From Bacillota bacterium (GTDB lineage Bacteria; Bacillota; Sulfobacillia; Sulfobacillales; Sulfobacillaceae), in assembly GCA_021820675.1 (NCBI GenBank), contig JAKADI010000025.1:1-9677 (forward strand): a DNA stretch of 9,677 nt. The letters run 5' to 3'. Numbering within the stretch: position 1 is the stretch's first letter; each line of letters opens with the position of its first letter. A model generated the notes under the pieces. It made no database searches and had not been told where the DNA came from. It was given only the letters and a program-made list of their open reading frames with translations. Both the position numbers and the translations under genes were made by a program. Below, piece by piece: positions 1-5,979 of the stretch.

Positions 1-1191
1 GGGAATCAACGTTGTCGTCAAAACGATAATAATCCCTAGCGCTCCCCATGAGTAAAATGCGGTCATCACACCAAAATGAGTTGCGGACAATCCTGCTACC
101 AAAGAGCCTATTCCTGCGCCTGAAATCAGCAATATCCCTCGCAATGACATGACCCGTCCTAAAACCTGTTTAGGAATGTGGGCTTGAATCCATTCGGAAA
201 TAGCGCGGGACGCCATGGCATTAGCCAATCCTTCGAGTACTAAGATTACTAAGGCGACAAAAATCACATGCCAGGTTGCCAGAGCTAAAAATGCTAGTGA
301 CAACCCTGAAAATCCGATAAGGATCCGATCTTTCGCCGTCAGTTTCTGTACTTGCGGTGTGCCAATAAGTTTCCCCCCGAGCCATTGCCCTATGGCGATA
401 GCTAACAATGCCCAGCCGTACCGCGCCGTGGGTTGGTGCCAAAGCCGGCTGACAGCCGGCGCGGTCAACACGTTGGCGCCAAATACCAAGACCGCTCCCA
501 AAAAGCTGATCCCTGTGAGCCATGATAGTGTCCGGTTGGCACGAAAGGCCGATAACGCTTCCGCATACTGCTGTTGAGCGGATGTTGTAGTAAGAGCAGA
601 ATTCTCGCGAGAGCGCCACTGCGCTTGATCGACCTTCACCGTCGCTACACGCACTGCAGACACCACGAATAATATCGCGGCGATTATGAAGATTCCGGGT
701 ATCGTCTGCGGACGTACAAACCCGACACTCACAACAATATAGGCTGCAGCTCCAGCTAACGACTCCCACTGCTGAATGAGACTGATCATATTTTTAAGGT
801 TGTTACCGGCCAAAACGGGGGTCATAGCCTGAAATGCGTTGTTGTAGAACGCAACCACTACAAATAGGAAAAAATAAGCAATGGTATCGCCCCATAATGA
901 GGGAATTACCGCGAGAACCAAAACAACCAGCGCCCGAAGAATATTGCCCCAGATTAATATCAACCGCCGGGATACACGGTCAATCCAAGCCGCACTGGTT
1001 AGATTACTCAAAATTCCAGCCCACCAAGGCATCGACAACACTAGACCTAAAGCCGCGGGACTGTGAGTTCGATGAAGAATTAACAAAGCGATGGCCACTT
1101 CGATCATGGCATCGCCGCCAGCGGACAACGACCGAGCTTGAGCCAACTCACGTCCTTCTCGTGGCACGAGTGTTGAAATAGGTTTAGGCAT
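1..1191 (-). CDS. MFS transporter, DHA3/MFS_3-like, 3' end beyond window
   Basis: The frame is open from ATG at 1191 down to base 1 (397 codons, no stop), so the C-terminus lies outside the window. The protein is very hydrophobic, with about a dozen membrane segments. After a short N-terminus, the first helix region carries an SAGGDAMIEVA stretch and HRTHSPAALGLVLSMP. This is the layout of MFS_3-type proteins, in which TM1 and a T-x-S-P-x-A-L-G loop are followed by motif A, here AWIDRVSRRL. A hydrophilic central loop (around WRSRENSALTTTSAQQQY) separates two six-helix halves. The start is supported by AGGAGG at 1203-1208, 11 nt upstream, and by a promoter. Family knowledge predicts proton-driven export of a small molecule from the cytoplasm; the substrate is unknown. 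It does not form an obvious operon with the next minus-strand gene fragment, which lies 366 nt upstream with a regulatory region between them. Membrane and family assignment is firm; substrate is not assignable. Confidence 0.85.
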   Translation of the reverse strand, partial: MPKPISTLVPREGRELAQARSLSAGGDAMIEVAIALLILHRTHSPAALGLVLSMPWWAGILSNLTSAAWIDRVSRRLILIWGNILRALVVLVLAVIPSLWGDTIAYFFLFVVVAFYNNAFQAMTPVLAGNNLKNMISLIQQWESLAGAAAYIVVSVGFVRPQTIPGIFIIAAILFVVSAVRVATVKVDQAQWRSRENSALTTTSAQQQYAEALSAFRANRTLSWLTGISFLGAVLVFGANVLTAPAVSRLWHQPTARYGWALLAIAIGQWLGGKLIGTPQVQKLTAKDRILIGFSGLSLAFLALATWHVIFVALVILVLEGLANAMASRAISEWIQAHIPKQVLGRVMSLRGILLISGAGIGSLVAGLSATHFGVMTAFYSWGALGIIIVLTTTLIP

Positions 1192-1225
1192 TCAGGACGT
1201 CTCCTCCTATTTTTATCACATAGGC

Positions 1226-1254
1226 ATTATGACAACTCTGACGTCTCCTGTCCT
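1226..1254 (-). promoter_or_regulatory. Putative sigma-A promoter of the MFS gene
   Basis: Reading leftward, AGGACA (1249-1254, four of six matches to TTGACA) is followed by a 17-bp spacer and CATAAT (1226-1231, five of six matches to TATAAT). Transcription would start near 1219, giving a leader of about 28 nt that contains the AGGAGG ribosome site. The -35 is weak, which would fit a promoter that needs an activator. Confidence 0.45.
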
Positions 1255-1270
1255 TCAGATTTTGTCGAAT

Positions 1271-1308
1271 GTTCTTGAACCAAGTGAAACTTTGTCTAGT
1301 TCCGGAAC
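1271..1308. promoter_or_regulatory. Pair of GTTCNNGAAC dyads (operator-like)
   Basis: GTTCTTGAAC (1271-1280) and GTTCCGGAAC (1299-1308, a perfect 10-bp palindrome) share the form GTTC-N2-GAAC. Their centres are 28 bp apart. They lie just upstream of the proposed -35 of the MFS gene. Two matching dyads at this place suggest binding sites for a dimeric regulator; no regulator gene for them is identified in the window. The arms are in the opposite order to a Bacillus-type SOS box (GAAC-N4-GTTC), so LexA is not implied. Confidence 0.4.
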
Positions 1309-1351
1309 CCTACACCATACCAGTAGAATGATGGTCACGGTTATAAATATT

Positions 1352-1412
1352 CGTTAAACTTAAATAACTCGCGGTTAATTATTACTCTACTCCGTTAAAG
1401 TATTAATAACTC
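1352..1412. repeat. Three AT-rich iterated elements, ~20-bp period
   Basis: CGTTAAACTTAAATAACTC (1352-1370), the shorter and looser GCGGTTAATTATTACTC (1371-1387) and CGTTAAAGTATTAATAACTC (1393-1412) are imperfect direct repeats. Each begins (C)GTTAA and ends in ACTC. The start-to-start spacing is about 20-22 bp, close to two helical turns, so the same face of the DNA is presented each time. They lie 160-220 bp upstream of the MFS gene start. They could be cooperative protein sites or AT-rich bending DNA. The only other content I see in the 1192-1557 spacer is the promoter, the two dyads and an uncertain C-terminal-like reading frame near 1403-1557. Confidence 0.4.
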
Positions 1413-1557
1413 CTAGATAATTTCACGATAAATCTTCCTCCTGTGCCTTTCTTCCCTTTGATATCAGGGACATCATGTGCACCAAAATAGAACCGGAGGC
1501 CTGCAATTTTTTCTGTCAAACATTCTTCGATAACACCCCCAGGTTCCCGCAATAGTG

Positions 1558-2178
1558 TTACTCTGGTAGTTCTGTTCCTCGGGTTTCGTATCCAAATGGA
1601 ATAATAAACAAGCCAATCACAAAGGCAACCGCTGTTAAAGCTACCGGAGTGCCCAATGTCCCCATTCCATGAACCAACGCGCCAATCAGAAATGTTACTC
1701 CAGCCCCTATAAACCGTCCGATAGAAGTGGAAAAGGCAAACGCTGTCGCCCGCCTGTCAGTTGTGTACTGTTCGGGTAGCCACAAACTGAACATTGCAAA
1801 ATTCCCCCCTCCAATCCCCAGAAAGAATAACACAACAATGAAGGGAACGAGAGCGTGAGGCAGATAGAAAGCCCATCCAAAGGACAGCACGATTGAAATC
1901 ACCATGAGGGCATAGAATCCCGCCAAAGTAGCCTTGCGGCCGAAACGTTCAGCTAAAGGCACCAACATAATGCAGCCGATTATCGTGCCGATGGAAAGTA
2001 GCCCGGTTCCAAATGACGCAAGATGCACTGCCGCCGACGGCTTTGCTCCCGCTTTTTCTGCCAGTTGCATGATCGCGGTAGGTTCGTACACCGCGCCAGC
2101 CCATAGACCAATAATTGCCACGGTCAGCAGAGTTGAGAATTTAGCTAACGCGTGACAAGATGTTCCGTGGAAAAACTT
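1558..2178 (-). pseudogene. MFS permease remnant, C-terminal half only
   Basis: The frame ends with TAA at 1558-1560 and stays open upstream to an in-frame TGA at 2179-2181. The protein is the second half of a sugar/aromatic-acid-type MFS permease. It starts with a central-loop-like segment (HALAKFSTLLTVAIIGLW) and continues through six membrane helices (TM7-TM12). It has the second copy of motif A (PLAERFGRKATLAG) and the conserved SLWLPEQYTTDRRATAFAFSTSIGRF segment before TM11, and ends in ETRGTELPE. The only plausible start, GTG at 2121, lies inside TM7 and has no ribosome site. About 190 aa is half the normal 400-450. No N-terminal half is found upstream, where the crotonase gene ends at 2264. 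I read this as a deletion remnant. A half-size transporter working as a dimer is possible but much less likely. Confidence 0.75.
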
Positions 2179-2263
2179 TCAGCGGTAATTCCTAGCCTGG
2201 CATTACTCCTGCTATTACCTCGTTCCTCAAATAGGCCAACGTATTCCGTAAACACCTCACATA

Positions 2264-3037
2264 CTAAGATTGGTCAGGAAAGCGCGGTCGTCTTTTTTCG
2301 GTAAATGCCCGGATTCCCTCGGAAAAATCTGGCCCTATCCACGACTCCGTGACTTCAGCGGAATTAAGTTGCAAAAGACGTGCGATGTTTTCCTTGACCG
2401 CCACAAGTGATGGAAATGATTGCGCTAGGATTTTCTGAGCAATGGAGGTGATTTCATTGGAAAGGCCTACTTCATCTTCAACCAAATAATTTAATAGGCC
2501 TATACGCCAAGCTTCATCTGCTAGATAAATACGCCCGGTGTAAATAAGGTCTTTTGTACGACTGAGTCCTAGAATTCGAACCAAACGCTGTAGAAAAGGA
2601 GGCTGCAACGTAATTCCCAAACGTCCTACCGGCATACCAAAACGGGCACGTTGAGTGCCTATCCGCAAGTCGCAGGATAGAGCTAAAATTAAGCCTCCGC
2701 CGAGGGCGGCTCCTGGAATTGCAGCGATACTCGGTATGGATAAGGACTCGATCGTCCGTGCAGTCAATTCAATCGAACGAAAGACTCGGTCGACATCGTT
2801 CAAGGACAATTTGGCAAGTTCTCGAATGTCACTACCAGCTGTAAATACCCCGTGTTCACCAGTAATGGTCAAAAGGCGTATGTTTGAGGGCAGTTCTTCT
2901 ACCCATCTCTTTAAGTCTTCCCACATTGCTTCGGTAAGAGCGTTGCGCCTGGTCGGGCGATTTATCGTAATATTCGCAACGGACGCATTTAGACGTAATG
3001 TCAATGTTTTATCCGCGTTGGCACGCTCAGCGGGCAT
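2264..3037 (-). CDS. Crotonase-family acyl-CoA protein (enoyl-CoA hydratase/isomerase-like)
   Basis: A 257-aa protein of the usual crotonase length. It shows the family signatures in order: NRPTRRNAL (residues 26-34), the first oxyanion-hole segment FTAGSDI (65-71), the second oxyanion-hole segment GAALGGGLILALSCDLRI (109-126), and the C-terminal EGIRAFTEKRRPRF typical of the family. It should bind an acyl-CoA thioester in the cytoplasm. The two glutamates used by classical hydratases (E144 and E164 in rat mitochondrial hydratase) align with Ile117 and Val137 here (GGGLI and FGMPV). Simple hydration of 2-enoyl-CoA is therefore doubtful. ATG at 3037 is supported by AGGTG 5 nt upstream and a strong promoter. 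The permease remnant follows 85 nt downstream, so the two may once have formed a catabolic operon. Family certain, reaction unknown. Confidence 0.85.
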   Translation of the reverse strand: MPAERANADKTLTLRLNASVANITINRPTRRNALTEAMWEDLKRWVEELPSNIRLLTITGEHGVFTAGSDIRELAKLSLNDVDRVFRSIELTARTIESLSIPSIAAIPGAALGGGLILALSCDLRIGTQRARFGMPVGRLGITLQPPFLQRLVRILGLSRTKDLIYTGRIYLADEAWRIGLLNYLVEDEVGLSNEITSIAQKILAQSFPSLVAVKENIARLLQLNSAEVTESWIGPDFSEGIRAFTEKRRPRFPDQS

Positions 3038-3067
3038 ATAGACACCTGGCTTTCGTTGACTATCGAT

Positions 3068-3096
3068 ATTATATTAGATGCAAATTATCATATCAA
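3068..3096 (-). promoter_or_regulatory. Strong sigma-A promoter of the crotonase gene
   Basis: On the minus strand TTGATA (3091-3096) is followed by exactly 17 bp and a consensus TATAAT (3068-3073). The start of transcription would be near 3061, 24 nt before the ATG. Immediately upstream, 3097-3140 is nearly pure A/T and could act as an UP element for the RNA polymerase alpha subunit. Confidence 0.7.
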
Positions 3097-3118
3097 TTAT
3101 AACTTATCAATAAATATA

Positions 3119-3138
3119 TATAATATAATATAATATAT
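3119..3138. repeat. (TATAA)n pentanucleotide repeat
   Basis: Three TATAA units plus a partial fourth lie in an A/T-only stretch between the divergent crotonase and lacI genes. Such a tract melts and bends easily. The repeat number could vary by slippage and would then change the distance to upstream sites. Confidence 0.6.
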
Positions 3139-3263
3139 CTTAAAATTATCTCGGCCCAAGTATTTCACGCCACGGAGATGCACATCCTCATTCATTCTGA
3201 ACAAATTTTAGTTGATATACTAATAAGGTATATTGGCGACAACACGTCAAACACCTACCATAA

Positions 3264-3557
3264 GAAGTCATCAGGACACCATCCTTTAAATCCTCCATCG
3301 CAAAAGGCACCTCCTACTGGCCATTCCCATTGCGCGCCGGTCTGACTCGAAATATCAGCGTTGAAGTGACCAGCCTATCGGTCCGATCTTTTGTGGAATA
3401 TGGGTTACTGATCTACGGGGCAAAATCTGTTGGTGGTCTCTTTCTGGCCGGTTAGCACATCACACCTTGGCATAAGTTCTATTTCAAGCACCCTGCGCAT
3501 CAAGAGGGTGCCATGGATGATCCTTACCTCGCACGGTATGAAACACGTAAAAGAAGG
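3264..3557 (+). pseudogene. Possible decayed gene fragment, unrecognised
   Basis: The 689-bp spacer between the crotonase and lacI genes has no complete gene. One plus-strand frame is open for 63 codons (3264-3452), interrupted by a single TAG (3453-3455), and open for 34 more codons up to TAA at 3558. Its conceptual product reads like protein (for example AGLTRNISVEVTSLSVRSF before the stop and PWHKFYFKHPAHQEG after it). Its third positions are C-rich, unlike the A/T-rich DNA around it. There is no start codon with a ribosome site. I do not recognise the family. It may be a coincidence of frame; a 7-bp hairpin (GCACCCT/AGGGTGC, 3488-3511) also lies inside. Confidence 0.25.
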
Positions 3558-3673
3558 TAATCCCGCTTATGGTTGATAACGGAACTGTAACAACCGAAGT
3601 TCAAAGTATAAATATAAATAAATTGTCCATAAGTTAATTATTTCACAAATAAAGCTCTTCTGCACATTCGTTG

Positions 3674-3679
3674 TATAAT
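3674..3679 (+). promoter_or_regulatory. Putative -10 element of lacI-kinase operon
   Basis: A consensus TATAAT with a T-G just before it (TTGTATAAT) lies 48 nt upstream of the lacI start. No good -35 is visible at the normal distance, so it may act as an extended -10. The predicted start of transcription falls within the adjoining operator elements, which suits autorepression. Confidence 0.4.
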
Positions 3680-3702
3680 CGTTTACGTGTAATCGTTTAT
3701 CT
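3674..3702 (+). promoter_or_regulatory. Tandem LacI-type operators TAANCGNTTA
   Basis: TAATCGTTTA occurs twice, at 3676-3685 and 3690-3699, 14 bp apart. Each copy is a near-palindrome TAA-N-CG-N-TTA centred on CpG. That is the hallmark of LacI/GalR-family operators, where the hinge-helix leucine opens the central CpG step. They overlap the -10 element and lie directly in front of a LacI-family gene, so autorepression is the likely role. The surrounding bases also partly fit a CcpA cre site, which is the main alternative. Confidence 0.55.
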
Positions 3703-3726
3703 CGATGTTTTGGCATCGGAGGATCT

Positions 3727-4722
3727 ATGGCCACCATTAAAGATGTTGCTCATAAGGCTGGCGTTTCAACGGCCACAGTATCCCATGTGCTTAACGGAAC
3801 CAGACCCGTGGCATTAAAGACACGTAATGCGGTCCTTCAAGCTATGTCGGAGCTAAATTATATGCCTTCTGCATATTGTCGGGCTTTGCGAACAAGAAGC
3901 TCGCGACAAATTGGGTATGTTGTGGCAGACCTCATTAACCCATTTTTCGCATCGATATTTTCCGGTGTACAAAAAGTGGCTTTAAAGCGCGGTTATACGG
4001 TCGTCGTCAGTCATTCCGGAGAAGATCCCCAATTGGAGTTAGACGTGGTTAATGGACTACTCGGTCATGGAGTCGATGGCGTTATTCTAGCACCTGTAGC
4101 GTCCAGCAAGATCTGCACCTTAGCGTCAGAACTGTCAGTGCCGATAGTGTTTATAGACCGGATATGCACTCAAGGTCGCATCCCCACTGTTACCACTGTA
4201 ATGGCTGAGGCAATATCACGGGCCGTCCAAATGATTTGGTCTCGTGGATTTCACGAAATAGCCTTTGTTGCAGGACGATCTGGTCTGTCGACGACTAAGC
4301 ATCGGACAGACGCCTACTTAAATGCTTTAGGACAGTTGGGTCTGTCGCCCCGGATTTATCATGGAAATTCTGATGTCAACAGTGGTCGTGCTGCGGCTCA
4401 ATGGATTATGGATTGTGAAGAGTCCCTTGGCGTCATTTGTGGAAACAACCTTATGGCCATGGGATTCGTTCAAGCCTTACTAGACGCGCGCCAATTACAG
4501 CGCTTCGCGCCGGGACTCGTCATTATTGGCGACGATCAATGGACCACTTTTACTAGTCCCGCTTTGTCAGTGATTAGACAACCGACAGTGAATATTGGAG
4601 TGATGGGAACCAATATATTGATTGATCGAATAGAAGGGTCTGAGCAGGGTGCAGAAATCCTGCATTTAGAATGCGAATTTCACCCGAGGCAGGCTTTGCC
4701 AGTAGATCAGAGAGGGCAGTAA
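3727..4722 (+). CDS. LacI-family transcriptional repressor
   Basis: A 331-aa protein, the standard LacI/GalR length. The N-terminal helix-turn-helix (TIKDVAHKAGVSTATVSHVLNG, residues 3-24) has a typical recognition helix. It is followed by a hinge helix ending in RALRTRSS, with the conserved leucine that inserts at the operator centre. The rest is a periplasmic-binding-protein-like sensor domain, seen in NPFFASIFSGVQ, VPIVFIDRI, FVAGRSGLSTTKHRTDAY, IIGDDQW and LSVIRQPT. It should bind DNA as a dimer and release it, or tighten, on binding a sugar or sugar phosphate. ATG at 3727 has GGAGG 4 nt upstream. Two CpG-centred elements overlap its promoter. Its stop is 2 nt from the start of a sugar kinase, so the pair is co-transcribed and the ligand is probably tied to that kinase's substrate. 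The ligand itself cannot be read from sequence. Confidence 0.92.
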   Translation: MATIKDVAHKAGVSTATVSHVLNGTRPVALKTRNAVLQAMSELNYMPSAYCRALRTRSSRQIGYVVADLINPFFASIFSGVQKVALKRGYTVVVSHSGEDPQLELDVVNGLLGHGVDGVILAPVASSKICTLASELSVPIVFIDRICTQGRIPTVTTVMAEAISRAVQMIWSRGFHEIAFVAGRSGLSTTKHRTDAYLNALGQLGLSPRIYHGNSDVNSGRAAAQWIMDCEESLGVICGNNLMAMGFVQALLDARQLQRFAPGLVIIGDDQWTTFTSPALSVIRQPTVNIGVMGTNILIDRIEGSEQGAEILHLECEFHPRQALPVDQRGQ

Positions 4723-4724
4723 CT

Positions 4725-5615
4725 ATGCGCACAATTATATTAGGGAGTACCGTGATTGATTTTCCAATGATTGTGGGTCATGATCCTGAAGACGGCGAAA
4801 CGATACGAGCTGCTGAGAGCGTAATGCGAGTAGCAGGGAAAGGCCTCAATCAAGCCCTACAATTATATAACCTGGGAATTGATGTACGGTTTATCACCGC
4901 ACTCGGTAATGATTCTCTCGGCCACTTCGCCTTGGACCATATCAACAAATTAGGGCTGTCGGTATCGACTATTGCCCGCCGGGGCGCCACATCCTATGCT
5001 GTTCCCATTGGGTTGCCGCATAAACATTTTATTTTTCATGTGCCCGGCATTAATGCTGACATTACGCCAGCCGACCTGGATGCTTTGAATATCGATTGGA
5101 AATGGGCTGATCTACTCGTCTTGCAAGGTGAGTGGCCATGGGCGGTGTCGTTATGGGCTGCTAAACAACATGCGCGATTTAACCGGCAAACAGTTCTCAA
5201 TCCGGCACCCGCAGACGGATTTCCCAAGGCTCTCCTGGCATTGACGACAACACTCATTAGTAATCAACAAGAATTATCCACTATTCTTGGGACCCTGGAA
5301 CCAAATTGGAAGGCTGCCATGGCACAACTGTTCGCCGCAAATCCCAGACTAGACGTGTGCGTTGCCACGCTGGGTGAACGCGGCCTACGATATTTCAGCC
5401 GAAATGGCACAGACCGGACCTTTTCCGCTTTGCCAACCACCGTGGTAGATCCTACCGGTGCCGGCGATTCGGTGTTGGGAGCATGGCTCTGGGCCGTGGC
5501 AAAAGGAAAATCATACGAAGAAGCTGCTCAGATAAGTCTGCGCGCTGGAGCTTTAACGGTTAGCCGTCTTGGAGCCGGTGCAAATTTGCCCACCCTAGCT
5601 GACTTTGAAGAATGA
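4725..5615 (+). CDS. PfkB/ribokinase-like sugar kinase
   Basis: A 296-aa cytoplasmic kinase of the PfkB family that transfers phosphate from ATP to a sugar hydroxyl. Visible motifs are AGKGLNQA (37-44, the first PfkB signature; ribokinases usually read GGKGANQA), NPAPA (159-163) and NQQE (180-183) as in ribokinases, TLGERG (215-220), and the C-terminal signature DPTGAGDS with catalytic base Asp248. VPGINADITPADLD also resembles ribokinases more than phosphofructokinases. I chose ATG at 4725 because it lies 2 nt after the lacI stop, is preceded by AGAGGG, and directly begins the first strand (RTIILGSTVIDF). The in-frame ATG at 4671 would add 18 residues read from lacI sequence. It is translationally coupled to the repressor and probably acts with the dehydrogenase downstream. 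The substrate may be a ketose, a pentose or a nucleoside and is not decided by sequence. Confidence 0.88.
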   Translation: MRTIILGSTVIDFPMIVGHDPEDGETIRAAESVMRVAGKGLNQALQLYNLGIDVRFITALGNDSLGHFALDHINKLGLSVSTIARRGATSYAVPIGLPHKHFIFHVPGINADITPADLDALNIDWKWADLLVLQGEWPWAVSLWAAKQHARFNRQTVLNPAPADGFPKALLALTTTLISNQQELSTILGTLEPNWKAAMAQLFAANPRLDVCVATLGERGLRYFSRNGTDRTFSALPTTVVDPTGAGDSVLGAWLWAVAKGKSYEEAAQISLRAGALTVSRLGAGANLPTLADFEE

Positions 5616-5673
5616 CATACGTAGCCAGAGGTTCGCTGTCGCTCTCGGCAGAGACAAATTGCAATGTGTTCAT
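5560..5673 (-). CDS. Short minus-strand ORF with ideal ribosome site
   Basis: ATG at 5673 is preceded by a perfect AGGAGG (5681-5686) at the optimal 7-nt spacing. The frame gives 37 aa (MNTLQFVSAESDSEPLATYV...) and ends at TAA 5560-5562, so it overlaps the last 56 bases of the kinase gene in antisense. No membrane segment or known motif is seen. A TTATCGTTTA element similar to the lacI operators (5686-5695) ends on the first base of the ribosome site. It is either a real small protein or the intact 5' end of a lost gene whose body was deleted when the kinase gene came to lie next to it. The alternative is chance. Confidence 0.3.
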   Translation of the reverse strand: MNTLQFVSAESDSEPLATYVILQSQLGWANLHRLQDG

Positions 5674-5685
5674 TTTAGTGCCTCC

Positions 5686-5695
5686 TAAACGATAA
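5686..5695 (-). promoter_or_regulatory. Third LacI-type operator-like element
   Basis: TAAACGATAA on the plus strand (TTATCGTTTA on the minus) differs at one position from the TAATCGTTTA elements in front of lacI and keeps the central CpG. It lies between the kinase and the dehydrogenase, where the same repressor could act on the dehydrogenase or on the leftward short ORF. Confidence 0.35.
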
Positions 5696-5742
5696 TAATT
5701 CAACATCAAGGAGAGATTTCACATTTTATTGATCCACGTGAC

Positions 5743-5766
5743 AGACAAAGCCACAGGCTTTGTTTT
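5743..5766 (+). terminator. Rho-independent terminator after the kinase
   Basis: ACAAAGCC (5745-5752), loop ACA and GGCTTTGT (5756-5763) form an 8-bp stem. A G-T and an A-T pair at 5743-5744 with 5764-5765 can extend it to 10 bp. A TTTT tract (5763-5766) overlaps the end of the stem. It would end the lacI-kinase transcript about 130 nt after the kinase stop. The T tract is short, so read-through into the dehydrogenase is possible. Confidence 0.55.
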
Positions 5767-5797
5767 AACATCAAGCCTTATGGGTTCACGTGTGGCC

Positions 5798-5845
5798 GGC
5801 TGTGGCAGCCCTTAAGTCCCTGGAACTTAAGCGACTACCACAGCC
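5798..5845. repeat. Nested inverted repeat (long imperfect hairpin)
   Basis: Outer arms GGCTGTGG (5798-5805) and CCACAGCC (5838-5845) enclose inner arms CTTAAGT (5811-5817) and ACTTAAG (5825-5831) around a 7-nt loop. The 5-6 nt between outer and inner arms can partly pair. No T tract follows, so it is not a standard terminator. It lies 135 nt upstream of the dehydrogenase start, in a spacer where I find no clear promoter. It may be an RNA leader structure, a double operator or a cruciform. Confidence 0.6.
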
Positions 5846-5979
5846 ACATCATCCATGGGTATGTTCGCCGACCCTAGCTTTTTAGCAGTGACGACGAGTT
5901 GTGCGCGAATCAGTCGAACGTCTCGAGGGCTAACACACACGGCGGAGAGTCAATCAGCTATGAAGGGGAGCTATGTGAT

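Noticed and set aside
221..769. A long minus-strand open frame encoding a Cys/Arg-rich protein.
   Set aside because: It is a shadow of the MFS transporter, which is open over 1-1191 in another frame and has clear membrane helices and motif A.
1196..1249. Direct repeat GACGTCTCCT at 1196-1205 and 1240-1249.
   Set aside because: One copy overlaps the ribosome site of the MFS gene; two 10-bp copies alone do not support a functional repeat.
3215..3233. Dyad ATATAC-N7-GTATAT as an operator.
   Set aside because: It is in A/T-rich DNA where such arms arise easily, it is far from both promoters, and it has no second copy.
4671..4724. Earlier ATG for the kinase, inside lacI.
   Set aside because: It would add 18 residues of no family likeness; ATG at 4725 has a ribosome site and starts the first strand of the fold.
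5899..5979. TTG start giving a 353-aa dehydrogenase.
   Set aside because: The 27-residue extension is polar and unlike the family; ATG 5980 has GGGGAG at good spacing.
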